From: an uncultured Mediterraneibacter sp.
Lineage (GTDB): Bacteria > Bacillota > Clostridia > Lachnospirales > Lachnospiraceae
NCBI GenBank assembly: GCA_944384505.1
Contig: CALWTQ010000033.1
Span: forward strand, 1 to 39,359
Length of the DNA stretch: 39,359 bases
Direction: 5' to 3'
In this document: positions 16,285 to 25,013 of the stretch, piece after piece
How positions within the stretch are numbered: position 1 is the stretch's first letter
How the letters are laid out: the number at the start of each line of letters is the position of its first letter
Made by a program: the position numbers and the translations under genes
The notes under the pieces: generated by a model
Database searches by the model: none
What the model saw: the letters and a program-made list of their open reading frames with translations, nothing else
Told to the model about the DNA's origin: nothing

Positions 16285-17790
16285 ATGAAAAAACAGGTAA
16301 TTCTTATAATGACCGACACGACCCGTAAAGATATGCTCGGATGTTATGGTAATCCTAAAATGATTACGCCTAACCTGGACCGGCTGGCCCAGGAAGGCAT
16401 CCGCTATGAAAATGCCTATACATGCCAGCCAGTGTGCGGGCCGGCACGTTCTGCGATCTTTACCGGAACATTTCCTCATACAAATGGCGTTGTAACAAAC
16501 TCTGTTGCAATGTGTGAGAATGTAAAAACAATCGGTCAAAGACTTCGAGATAACGGATTTCATTGCGGCTATATTGGAAAATGGCATCTGGATGGATACG
16601 ATTACTTTGGAACAGGATGGTGTCCAGACGGATGGGACGATAAATATTGGTATGATATGCGCAGATATTTAGATGAATTAAGCGAAGCTGACCGTATCAG
16701 ATCCAGAAAATCAGATACTTCGTTTGACAGTGATATGACAGAAGAATTCACTTATGCATACCGATGCTCCAAACGGGCAGTTGATTTTATTGAAGAATAT
16801 AAAGATGAGGACTTCTTTCTTACAGTTTCTTATGACGAGCCTCACGGACCCTATATCTGCCCTGCACCTTATAACACAATGTATTCCGATTTTTCTTTTG
16901 ACGACAATCCGAACTATGAGGATGATTTAAGTCAGAAACCGTTTATGCAGAGACTTTGGGCCGGAGACGGGCTGAACAAATCAAAGGAAGAGCTCAACAA
17001 ACCCTCAAAAAAGCTGGCGTTATTCCTGGGCTGCAACTCTTTTGTAGACAGTCAGATCGGAAAAGTACTTGATAAAATCCGTGAAGCAGTACCGGATGCC
17101 ATGGTAATCTATACGTCTGACCACGGCGACATGCTCGGAAATCATCGCCTGTATAACAAAGACGCCGCCTGCTATAAGGAGATCGCGAATATTCCTCTGC
17201 TGATTAAGGGAGGAGAGTCCGGAAAGGTTGTTACGGCTCCGGCTTCTCATATAGATCTTGCTCCGACAATCCTGGAGTATATGGGGGTGCCGATCCCGAA
17301 ACTGCTGGAAGGAAAGAGTATGCTGCCTCAGATTTATGATACTTCTGTGCGCATAAACGATGTTGTTTATACGGAATTCACCCGCTACGAAGTGGATCAC
17401 GACGGATTCGGAGGGTTGCAGATTATGCGTTCTATAATCAGTGACCGATACAAACTGGTCATTCATCTGCTCGACAGTGACGAATTTTATGATATGAAAG
17501 AAGACCCGTATGAAGTTCATAATCTGATCAACGACGAAAAGTACGCCGAAATTCGTAATCAGCTTCATGACACGCTGCTGGAACATATGAATCAGACCCG
17601 CGACCTGTATAGAGGATATCAATGGGCCTGCAGGAGTTGGCGTCCGGATAAGGTTCCGACATGGGCGAATGACGGCTACACCCGTCAGCGCGAAAATGAA
17701 GAGTATGAGCCGAGACAGCTTGACTACGATACCGGCCTTCCTATGGAGCACGCTGTCCGAAAAAAAATCGCTAAAAACGTAAAGAAATAG
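16285..17790 (+). CDS. Cytosolic sulfatase (S1 family, Cys type)
   Basis: A 501-residue type I sulfatase distinct from its neighbour. ILIMTDTTRKDMLGCYG carries the first metal Asp, C-G-P-A-R at Cys 51 is a canonical formylglycine site, GYIGKWHLDGYDYFG has the Lys-His pair, and YTSDHGDMLGNHRLYNK is the C-terminal metal segment. No signal peptide is present, so it works in the cytosol. The gene ends at a strong convergent terminator. Different spacing and substrate-side sequences from the first sulfatase suggest that the two remove sulfate from different positions of the same glycan. ATG 16285 has AAGGAG upstream. The exact S1 subfamily cannot be fixed by eye. Confidence 0.93.
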   Translation: MKKQVILIMTDTTRKDMLGCYGNPKMITPNLDRLAQEGIRYENAYTCQPVCGPARSAIFTGTFPHTNGVVTNSVAMCENVKTIGQRLRDNGFHCGYIGKWHLDGYDYFGTGWCPDGWDDKYWYDMRRYLDELSEADRIRSRKSDTSFDSDMTEEFTYAYRCSKRAVDFIEEYKDEDFFLTVSYDEPHGPYICPAPYNTMYSDFSFDDNPNYEDDLSQKPFMQRLWAGDGLNKSKEELNKPSKKLALFLGCNSFVDSQIGKVLDKIREAVPDAMVIYTSDHGDMLGNHRLYNKDAACYKEIANIPLLIKGGESGKVVTAPASHIDLAPTILEYMGVPIPKLLEGKSMLPQIYDTSVRINDVVYTEFTRYEVDHDGFGGLQIMRSIISDRYKLVIHLLDSDEFYDMKEDPYEVHNLINDEKYAEIRNQLHDTLLEHMNQTRDLYRGYQWACRSWRPDKVPTWANDGYTRQRENEEYEPRQLDYDTGLPMEHAVRKKIAKNVKK

Positions 17791-17810
17791 TATTACTATC
17801 TCATCAGGTC

Positions 17811-17856
17811 AAAAATCGGAAGTCCTCCGCAGCTTAGCGGCAGACTTCCGATTTTA
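17811..17856. terminator. Strong convergent terminator
   Basis: AAAATCGGAAGTC and GACTTCCGATTTT pair completely around a loop that itself contains CCGC/GCGG. It serves both the second sulfatase and the beta-helix gene. Confidence 0.88.
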
Positions 17857-17869
17857 TTGAATGAAAGTA

Positions 17870-20515
17870 TTACTGTGATGGCAGTTCAACATCCAAATAC
17901 TCTATATTGGGCGTAATATGGACGGATCGTTTTTCCGCGTTCTTTCCTTCCAGAACAATTCGAATATAATCCCCCTGTTCAACAGAAATAGGCGAAATAT
18001 TATTCCATCCTTCTGCGACACTAAAACTTTCTGTCATATCTGATGCTTTCACAATCGTATCATTAACATAAAGACTCAATGTAATCGTTCCTGTATTTCC
18101 TGCCTGACGAATATACGGCTCTCCACTCTTAACATCAAACTTCACCGTTCCGCTCTTTGGTGCGCGAAATGCCATTGCGGTTATCATTGTAGAAGCTCCT
18201 TTTGCTTTCGGAGCCGCAATCAGGCCATGAGTCTCTGACGTTATTTCTGAACCATACGAAGCGTCCAGTCCTACTCCATGATATTCGTCAGCTCTCCACG
18301 TATCATATAACGTATGGAAAACAGTAATGTTCTCCCACTCCCCATCTGTACCGGTTTTCTTCTGAGCAAACCAGACGTTTCCCTGCTGTGCTATAACAAA
18401 ATCAGACGCCCAGTTATAACTATTCTTCTGATGAATCGAAATTTCCGCATAATCTCCGCTCTCTGCTGTAATTTTAAGCACATTTCCTTCACCAATCAGA
18501 GCAGTATCCGATAACTCAGTTCCGCCTGTTTCACTCAACACAGCGATTGTGGCTTTATCGGCAACTGTAATATTTGCCTTAAACTCTCCGACAGTTGTTG
18601 GATTTTTTGATGTGTACGGCACATAAATTCCATTATCATTTGTTATATAAACCGTATCATGTATAGAACAATCCTCTGATAATGTATTATACTCTACAGC
18701 TCCAATATCCGGCGCATCTATAATCGGATTGCCAAAGAAGTCATGTTCCACAACATTTCCGTTCTGATCTGTAATCACTTTTCCGGCATTAACAACCGGA
18801 GAATTCGCTGATATTGGCTTGTAGCCGTCAAAATCCGCAGACATTCCTTCTGTTCCGCTCTCATGATTTCTCGCTTTATGATCTTCAGATACTGTCGTCG
18901 GTCCGGTTCCCGGCGCGGCCAGTACTGCGGTGCCTGCCGAAACTTGAATAGGATTGGAATCTACTGCCGGAACATTCGCATAATTATAGTACAGATTATT
19001 CGTATACAGCCTGATGTTCGCTCCGTTGCTGCTTCCTCTGTATGTTTCCTGCTTAGGTGTATCCCCTGAATAGTAAAAAATATTATTTTCTATTGTTGCA
19101 GAAGCGTTTCCGTATCCCATACGTGTTCCGATAATCGCAGTATTTTCAGGAACATAAAACGTATTGTTATAAATATGAGCATCTGGATTCTGAGCAAGAG
19201 AAAGAATCCCAATATTCTCCCCTGAACCGTCATTCTGGCTGATATTATATCGGAATGTACTATTCACAGCCTTCTGCAAGCAAAACATAACCGCTCCGCC
19301 GGTATTTCCGTGACTGTAATTGTACTGATATAATGTCCCGTCTCCGGTATCTGCATCCCATGCCTGTCCGTCTCCATTTCCATGCGCCGCATTTAATGTA
19401 TCAAAACTCTCATTATACTGGAATACTGCATCCTTACATGTCCACGGCCAGATTGCAGCCGCAACACGTCCATTTGTCCGCAGATAATCTGTCGTATTCA
19501 TCTGTTTTCCGGCTTCTTTTGCTACATTATACTGCACAATCGGCTTATAACAGTACTGCGGAGTAATCGCATCTCCGCCCGCACCCTCCACATAATTATT
19601 CTGGATAACTACGTTCGTAGCCCCGTACTGCATCATCAGCTCTGCCGGAATTTCTGTAATAGAGCCAAATTTCTCGGAACCATATGCGGTAAACGCACAT
19701 CCGATTCCTTTCCGATTCACATCTTTCAGATAACAGTTTTGAATCAACACATCATTATACCGGGCGATTCCTGTCTCCTGCTCATTTTCGGGAATACACG
19801 CAATAAAATAGATTCCTCCATTTACTGTCTGTTTGTTATAAACATTCCCCTGAACGTCATGAATATAGAGGTTGTCCAGAACGATACAGTCCAGTGTACC
19901 ATTATTTCTTGCTACAGATGCAACGCCTGTACGATCCAGTGCATTCTGATCATTATATTCGAGTCCGTCGTCATACGCATTCCCATCTATCCTGCGATTT
20001 GTAATCTCCAGGTCACTGACTTTTATATATTCCATATCAGTAAGAAGCAGTGCCGTTGAGACTGTTTTCCCAGCTGCCGGAACATCCCCGGTTTCTCTTC
20101 CATAATCCTGATGCCACTGACCTGCGCCATTCGCATTAATCTGAGGCATAGATTCGCTGTCATCCCCATAATCTGAAACCACTATGTAAGCCGCTGCGGT
20201 TCCGCTCCCCTTAAGGTGAAGATATTGTTCATTAAAAACTGATCCTCTTTCCAGCAAAACTTGATCTCCCGGCCCCAGTGTAAGTTCATTAATTTTACTC
20301 AGACTTTTAAAAGCATTGCTCTCAGATTTTCCGTCATTATTGTCATTTCCATTTTCTGAACTCACATAATAAGTAGTCCCTGTTCCCTGACCCGGCATAC
20401 CGGTATTTTGTTCTTCTGCTTCAGCCGGTAAAGACGGCTGGCTCGAAGCCAGAATCAGCACCGCCATCACTGCTGCCAGAGCTCTGAATCGTTTCAATTT
20501 GTTTCCGGTACTCAT
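17870..20515 (-). CDS. Secreted right-handed beta-helix glycan-active protein
   Basis: An 881-residue secreted protein. A basic, hydrophobic signal peptide (about residues 1-33) precedes TYYVSSENGNDNNDGKSESNAFKSL, the usual entry to a parallel beta-helix. Repeated coils with Asn/Tyr ladders (VVIQNNYVEG, PIVQYNVAKEAG, AVFQYNESFD, TLYQYNYSHGN) run to about residue 490. An acidic cluster HGNGDGQAWDADTGDG carries Asp 382, 387 and 389. After an ADIGAVEY-type helix end come two beta-sandwich regions. Families with this fold include PL6-type lyases and GH136 lacto-N-biosidases. GH136 fits the GH112 partner and the helical protein encoded next; a lyase fits the GH88 gene. I cannot decide. ATG 20515 has AAAGGAGGAG upstream. 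Confidence 0.8.
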   Translation of the reverse strand: MSTGNKLKRFRALAAVMAVLILASSQPSLPAEAEEQNTGMPGQGTGTTYYVSSENGNDNNDGKSESNAFKSLSKINELTLGPGDQVLLERGSVFNEQYLHLKGSGTAAAYIVVSDYGDDSESMPQINANGAGQWHQDYGRETGDVPAAGKTVSTALLLTDMEYIKVSDLEITNRRIDGNAYDDGLEYNDQNALDRTGVASVARNNGTLDCIVLDNLYIHDVQGNVYNKQTVNGGIYFIACIPENEQETGIARYNDVLIQNCYLKDVNRKGIGCAFTAYGSEKFGSITEIPAELMMQYGATNVVIQNNYVEGAGGDAITPQYCYKPIVQYNVAKEAGKQMNTTDYLRTNGRVAAAIWPWTCKDAVFQYNESFDTLNAAHGNGDGQAWDADTGDGTLYQYNYSHGNTGGAVMFCLQKAVNSTFRYNISQNDGSGENIGILSLAQNPDAHIYNNTFYVPENTAIIGTRMGYGNASATIENNIFYYSGDTPKQETYRGSSNGANIRLYTNNLYYNYANVPAVDSNPIQVSAGTAVLAAPGTGPTTVSEDHKARNHESGTEGMSADFDGYKPISANSPVVNAGKVITDQNGNVVEHDFFGNPIIDAPDIGAVEYNTLSEDCSIHDTVYITNDNGIYVPYTSKNPTTVGEFKANITVADKATIAVLSETGGTELSDTALIGEGNVLKITAESGDYAEISIHQKNSYNWASDFVIAQQGNVWFAQKKTGTDGEWENITVFHTLYDTWRADEYHGVGLDASYGSEITSETHGLIAAPKAKGASTMITAMAFRAPKSGTVKFDVKSGEPYIRQAGNTGTITLSLYVNDTIVKASDMTESFSVAEGWNNISPISVEQGDYIRIVLEGKNAEKRSVHITPNIEYLDVELPSQ

Positions 20516-20554
20516 TTTTCTCCTCCTTTTCTGCATTAATAATATATTACACAA

Positions 20555-20584
20555 ATTGTATCCTCAGCTTATCAGGGATTTCAA
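20555..20584 (-). promoter_or_regulatory. Promoter candidate of the beta-helix gene
   Basis: On the minus strand TTGAAA (20579-20584) and TACAAT (20555-20560) are 18 bases apart, 40 bases before the start. The rest of 20585-20735 is very AT-rich and shows no gene. Confidence 0.4.
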
Positions 20585-20735
20585 TCGTTATATTGGTTCA
20601 TTTTTTATTATTTTTGCTATTTTTGTGTATTTTTACATATAATATATTGTATATCATGCATTTTATTCGTGATAATATACGATTTATTATTGATATATTA
20701 TCTAAAATTATTTATTTTGAATAATAATCGGATTT

Positions 20736-20777
20736 AAAAAAGACGAATCAGACTATCATTAATCTGTTCGTCTTTTT
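20736..20777. terminator. Bidirectional intrinsic terminator
   Basis: AAAAAGACGAA-CAG and CTG-TTCGTCTTTTT pair around a short AT-rich loop. It ends the GH88-maturase-helical protein operon on the minus strand and separates it from the beta-helix gene. Confidence 0.85.
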
Positions 20778-20802
20778 CTTTAATCTGTAGACCGCTTCCT
20801 GC

Positions 20803-21543
20803 TTACTGTAAATTAGTTTTTGTAAGCTGGTATAATTCTTCCCTATCCACTGTCACTTCCAGTTCCGCGACTTTCTGCTCTACAATTTCATCATATTTTA
20901 CCTTCCTCAGTTCCTGTTCAACAGCAGTCCTGACCGAACCCAGATCCGCTTCATTTTCTCCTACAATCCATTCCGTACTGTTATAGTATTCTTGTACTTC
21001 CTTTTCTGTAAGATTCATTCCCCTATTTGACTCATCCTGACAGTACTGTTCTTTAAGCCTGCTCATCTCATAATCCATATAAGTGTCGATAGAATATTCC
21101 GTCAGCCCATATACAATCCCACCATTTTCAAGCTCTTTTCTGCGGCGCTCATTCTCTGCTTCCATGCGTTCCAGCATACTGCTGTAGGATGCATCCGGCA
21201 CATATCCGCATTCATTCGCTATCTCATATACGGCATGAATCTTTTTCAGCTCCTCAATCGTAAAGTCTGCAAGTTTTTCATAAGGAACAACCCCATCTGC
21301 CGGCTTTTCCCAAAATTCCCGCTCTGAGGAATCTAAGCCAAACTTCTCCTGTAGCCATATTGCAGTGTCATATTTCTGGCTCTCCATACATTGTAAATAT
21401 TCATCTGCACTTATTTCCTCGGCTCCGATTTTCAAATTTATCCAGGACTCTGGCTGTTTCAAAAAAAACATAGTTAAAACTACTGTTAAAATGCCGAGAA
21501 TAAGTATAACTATTCCAATTACAGCATATTTTTTCTTTTTCAA
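20803..21543 (-). CDS. Membrane-anchored helical protein, SurA/PrsA- or LnbY-like chaperone candidate
   Basis: A 246-residue protein with a basic N-terminus and one transmembrane helix (about residues 7-29), then an extracytoplasmic, almost fully helical domain rich in Glu, Lys and Tyr. The layout of helices, ending in NLTEKEVQEYYNS...VRTAVEQELRKVKYDEIVEQKVAELEVTVD, resembles the N-domain of SurA/PrsA foldases, but no isomerase domain is present. It is the last gene behind GH88 and the sulfatase maturase and lies next to the secreted beta-helix gene. GH136 beta-helix enzymes need a helical helper (LnbY/subunit I), so a dedicated chaperone role is inferred. The start is a TTG at 21543 with AGGGAG eight bases upstream. 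Confidence 0.62.
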   Translation of the reverse strand: MKKKKYAVIGIVILILGILTVVLTMFFLKQPESWINLKIGAEEISADEYLQCMESQKYDTAIWLQEKFGLDSSEREFWEKPADGVVPYEKLADFTIEELKKIHAVYEIANECGYVPDASYSSMLERMEAENERRRKELENGGIVYGLTEYSIDTYMDYEMSRLKEQYCQDESNRGMNLTEKEVQEYYNSTEWIVGENEADLGSVRTAVEQELRKVKYDEIVEQKVAELEVTVDREELYQLTKTNLQ

Positions 21544-21614
21544 GCTTTACTCCCTTCTCCCATACCTGCACATATATCCTGCCTTCAGCTTTCTCCTTCT
21601 TACAGATCCCCCGT

Positions 21615-22757
21615 TTATCTCCTTTGTTTTCTCATAAACTCAGCAATCTCCGCCATCCGCTCCCCGCACTTTTCAAAAAATTCTCTGTATCCTTCACAGA
21701 AGTAATTCCTAAGCCCGGCATCTTCCCCGACTTCTTTTCCCTCCGCCTGCGCCGCGCGGTGTCTCCTGCATCCGTTCCTGCACAGGGAATACCAGGAGCA
21801 GTCCCCGCACTCCGCCGGCGTCTTCACGGAGTCCTTCACAAACCGCTTCGCCACATCGGTCTGAAGCATCTCCGCCACCGTGTTTTCATTATAGTTCCCC
21901 ATCCGGTATTCATCCAGCACATAAAAGTCACAGGGATAAGCGTTTCCGTCCGCCTCTGCCACACACTGGGCCGTGCACACGCCCCTCTGCTCGCAGGACT
22001 CCGGCGGATAGCCCAGGAGGATCCCGATATAGTTCTCAAACTGGCGGATATAAGGAGCCTTCCCCTTCCTCCAGTCCTTCTCCCAGAGGCGGAACAGCTC
22101 TGTAAGAAACTTTCCGTACAGGCCGGGCGTCAGAGAATACTCCCGCTGCCCCGGCTCTTCTCCTATGGGATCGAGGCACGCAATATACTGCTGGTACATC
22201 CACCCGTTCTTCTTATATTCTCTGTAGATCTCATCAATATGCTCCGCCGTCTGCCTGGTGACAACCGTGAGAATGTTGTACTCCACTCCATGCTTTTCCA
22301 GAAGCGCAATGTTCTGCCGGATCCTGTCATAAGTGGGGTTCCCGGAAGCGTCGTGCCTGTGGCTGTCATGGATTACTTTCGTTCCGTCCACAGAGACGCC
22401 GATCAGGAAATCATTCTCCTTAAAAAAGGCGCACCACCCATCGTCAAGGCCAAGTCCGTTTGTCTGCAGAGTATTCATCACCCGCACACGATTCCGGTTG
22501 AACCGCTGTTCAAACTCCAGCGCCTTCCGGAAGAAATCTATCCCCCGCAGGGTAGGCTCCCCTCCCTGAAAGGCAAAGCAGATCTCTCCCTGCGCCTGAA
22601 ACATGGCCTTCTTCACCAGATTTCTGAGGGTCTCTTCCGTCATCATCCCCCGGGAGGCCTCCTCCCGCTTCTCCATCTCGTCACAGTAAAAACAGTAGTC
22701 ACAGCGCATATTGCACAGCCCTGATGCAGGTTTAATCAAAATAGTATGTAAAGGCAT
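21615..22757 (-). CDS. Anaerobic sulfatase-maturating enzyme (radical SAM/SPASM)
   Basis: A 380-residue radical SAM enzyme. The SAM-cluster motif is C-N-M-R-C-D-Y-C (Cys 15, 19, 22), followed by the GGEPTLRG loop. The SPASM half has GVCTAQCVAEADGNAYPCDFYVLDEYRMGN and a final CGDCSWYSLCRNGCRRHR, giving the two auxiliary clusters of anSME. It oxidises the active-site Cys of sulfatases to formylglycine without oxygen, in the cytosol, which is where both sulfatases of this locus reside. ATG 22757 has AAGGAGGAG eight bases upstream. It lies 15 bases after GH88 in one operon. Length and motif order match the family. Confidence 0.95.
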   Translation of the reverse strand: MPLHTILIKPASGLCNMRCDYCFYCDEMEKREEASRGMMTEETLRNLVKKAMFQAQGEICFAFQGGEPTLRGIDFFRKALEFEQRFNRNRVRVMNTLQTNGLGLDDGWCAFFKENDFLIGVSVDGTKVIHDSHRHDASGNPTYDRIRQNIALLEKHGVEYNILTVVTRQTAEHIDEIYREYKKNGWMYQQYIACLDPIGEEPGQREYSLTPGLYGKFLTELFRLWEKDWRKGKAPYIRQFENYIGILLGYPPESCEQRGVCTAQCVAEADGNAYPCDFYVLDEYRMGNYNENTVAEMLQTDVAKRFVKDSVKTPAECGDCSWYSLCRNGCRRHRAAQAEGKEVGEDAGLRNYFCEGYREFFEKCGERMAEIAEFMRKQRR

Positions 22758-22772
22758 CCCTGTTACTCCTCC

Positions 22773-23900
22773 TTACCAGTAAGGCTCCCAGTCCGGATCG
22801 CACACTCTGCAGAGCGCTTCCATATAGAAATAATCGCCCCAGAGATCCGGCTCATCCACGCCCTTTCCTTCCGCGTACGCGTAGACGCCGTGAAGGAGCA
22901 GGCCTTCTGTCTCATCTCTGTCCGACGGTGCGGCCAGCGCTTCCAGTGTACGGAGCATCTCCATGCCCCGCTCTCTCCTCCCCGCCTCCAGCAGGCCGCA
23001 GGCCGCGATGGCAAGAGAAGAACTGTCTCTGGGCTGCCCGGATCCGTCCCGGAAAATCAGATCCCAGTATGGCATCCCGTCCGCCGGGAGATGATCCTCA
23101 AAATAGCTTACAACATTTTCATATGTCTCCGCTTCTCCGGCGCTCATCGCCTCCCCTGAAACACGCGCGTGCAGGGGCATCCCGAGGATCGCCCACGCCT
23201 GCCCCCGGGCCCAGCAGGACTGATCCGAAAAGCCCTGGTGCGTGGCGCCGTGATCAGGCTTTCCGGTCTCCGGGTCAAAGTAGAATGTATGATATGTAGA
23301 ATAATCATCCCTGATAATATTTTCAATCACATTTTTATAATGGCAGTCCGCCATGCTCCGGTAAGTATTGTCCCCCGACAGCTTAGACGCCCGGTACAGA
23401 AGCGGCAGATTCATCAGGGAATCAATGATCAGGCGGTACTCACCCCGCGCGCCTTTCTTCCTCCACGCCTGGATGAATCCCCCTTTTTCCTGAAAACGGT
23501 CTGCCAGCGCATCCGCCGCCTTAAGAAGCACCTCTCTCAGACGTTCCTCTCCCAGGATCCTGTAACCCCCTCCAACGGAAAGGCTGTACAGGAAACCGAT
23601 ATCGTGATGATCCAGAACAACATGCTCTGCAAGCCTCTTTTCAAAGCTCTTAAGATTTTCGCAGGCAAGGCATTTAAACTTCTCTTCTCCCGTATACTGA
23701 TATGCCATCCAGAGCATTCCTGTCCAGAATCCGTTTGTCCAGTCGTCATTTTCTGTTACTTTGTAGACTCCATTCTCAGCACATGCAGAGGGAAATTTTG
23801 TACCAAAACGCTCCATATTCTTCTCAATCACACCGCAGACCCTGGTCAGCTCCTCTGTCACCCACTGCGGGGCCTGCTCCCGGTTTAATAGTTTTTCCAT
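22773..23900 (-). CDS. GH88 unsaturated glucuronyl hydrolase
   Basis: A 375-residue alpha/alpha-barrel protein of GH88. NDDWTNGFWTGMLWMAYQYTG is the family entry motif, LDHHDIGFLYS contains the conserved Asp (residue 100) and LIIDSLMNLPLL the second catalytic Asp (residue 160), matching the two Asp residues known from Bacillus UGL. Such enzymes remove the 4,5-unsaturated uronic acid left at the non-reducing end after a polysaccharide lyase has cut. There is no signal peptide. It implies that the glycan used here contains uronic acid and meets a lyase, perhaps the secreted beta-helix protein or one encoded elsewhere. ATG 23900 has GGAAAAGG upstream; first gene of the operon. Confidence 0.92.
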   Translation of the reverse strand: MEKLLNREQAPQWVTEELTRVCGVIEKNMERFGTKFPSACAENGVYKVTENDDWTNGFWTGMLWMAYQYTGEEKFKCLACENLKSFEKRLAEHVVLDHHDIGFLYSLSVGGGYRILGEERLREVLLKAADALADRFQEKGGFIQAWRKKGARGEYRLIIDSLMNLPLLYRASKLSGDNTYRSMADCHYKNVIENIIRDDYSTYHTFYFDPETGKPDHGATHQGFSDQSCWARGQAWAILGMPLHARVSGEAMSAGEAETYENVVSYFEDHLPADGMPYWDLIFRDGSGQPRDSSSLAIAACGLLEAGRRERGMEMLRTLEALAAPSDRDETEGLLLHGVYAYAEGKGVDEPDLWGDYFYMEALCRVCDPDWEPYW

Positions 23901-24033
23901 ATCCTTTTCCTTTCTGCATTAAGGCGCATTTTTCTATCTGCCTCCGCTAATCAGAGTATAGCAGTCATTTTGAATTCTGTCTTGTACTTTTTTGATTCGA
24001 ATATAGAATTTCATGAACTGTATATATTTAGCA

Positions 24034-24083
24034 TTGACAGCTATGACAGTCTATGCTATTCTGTACATGTCAGATAAGTACAG
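24034..24083 (+). promoter_or_regulatory. Promoter and dyad operator of the GntR/ABC operon
   Basis: TTGACA (24034-24039) and TATTCT (24057-24062) are 17 bases apart. An inverted repeat CTGTAC-N11-GTACAG (24061-24066, 24078-24083) starts inside the -10 box. It is a likely site for the GntR protein encoded third in the operon. The opposite strand of the gap holds a TATACT -10 (23955-23960) for GH88. Confidence 0.5.
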
Positions 24084-24161
24084 TAATGACATATTTTCAG
24101 ATCAGCAGGGACATGTCCGGTCTTCCCCGGACCGTACATTCCCGGAAAAGGAGTGACTCAG

Positions 24162-25013
24162 ATGAATCAGGAATATATCTCGATCAGCCATTTATCGAAA
24201 AAATTCAACAAAGACTTTGTATTAAAAGACGTAAACGCCGTACTGCCAAAGGGAGAGATCCTCGGTTTCTTAGGGCCGAGCGGCGCGGGCAAGACCACGA
24301 CCATCAAGATTCTGACCGGACAGCTCAAGCCCACTTCCGGCGAGGCATACGTGCTCGGCATTGACTGCACTCATATTGACGAACGGATTTATGAGCAGAT
24401 CGGCATCGTCACAGACGTAAGCGGGGTATATGAGAGGATGAGCGTATATGACAATCTGAAATATTTCGCCCGGCTCTTAAACGCCCCGGTATCCGGCATT
24501 GATCCGCTTCTGAAGCGGATCGGCCTCTATGAGCACCGGAAGAAGCCGGCAGGCAGACTCTCAAAAGGTCAGAAACAGCGGCTCATCCTCGCCCGGGCCG
24601 TCCTCCACAGGCCGAAAGTGCTCTTCTTAGACGAGCCAACCAGCGGTCTGGATCCTTCCACCGCCCTGGAGATCCACCGTCTCCTGCTGGAGCTCAAAGA
24701 CGAGGGGATGTCCATCTTTCTCACCACCCACAATATGGAGGAGGCCACAAAGCTGTGCGGCCGGGTGGCGCTGTTGAATGAGGGCGTAATCGTTGAGTAC
24801 GGGACGCCGGAGGAAATCTGCTTAAAGTATAACCGCACGAAAAAGTACCGGGTTCAGCTCACGGACGGCACGAAGCACACACTCATGCAGGGAGACGGCA
24901 CTGTCGCGCGCATTGCGGACTGGATAGAAAAGGATCAGATTGAGACGCTCCACACCTGCGAGCCTACGCTGGAAACCGTATTTTTAGAAGTTACAGGGAG
25001 GGAATTACAATGA
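24162..25013 (+). CDS. ABC transporter ATP-binding protein
   Basis: A 283-residue ATPase of the ABC-2 (drug/lipid/peptide export) type. Walker A is GPSGAGKTT, the signature LSKGQKQR, Walker B VLFLDEPTSGLDP and the switch His is in LTTHNMEEATKLCGRV. The C-terminal part (about residues 215-283) is the accessory domain seen in exporters. It overlaps the permease gene by four bases, so the two form one transporter. The ATG at 24162 has AAAAGGAG nine bases upstream; a GTG at 24153 overlaps that site. First of five genes in an operon regulated by its own GntR protein. Cargo unknown. Confidence 0.92.
   Translation: MNQEYISISHLSKKFNKDFVLKDVNAVLPKGEILGFLGPSGAGKTTTIKILTGQLKPTSGEAYVLGIDCTHIDERIYEQIGIVTDVSGVYERMSVYDNLKYFARLLNAPVSGIDPLLKRIGLYEHRKKPAGRLSKGQKQRLILARAVLHRPKVLFLDEPTSGLDPSTALEIHRLLLELKDEGMSIFLTTHNMEEATKLCGRVALLNEGVIVEYGTPEEICLKYNRTKKYRVQLTDGTKHTLMQGDGTVARIADWIEKDQIETLHTCEPTLETVFLEVTGRELQ

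Noticed and set aside
17020-17751. 243-codon minus-strand frame inside the second sulfatase gene
   Set aside because: Antisense shadow of a sulfatase with all catalytic motifs; no ribosome site or domain.
21624-22724. 366-codon plus-strand frame opposite the sulfatase maturase
   Set aside because: The minus strand carries a complete radical SAM/SPASM protein with a good ribosome site; the plus frame is a by-product of high GC.
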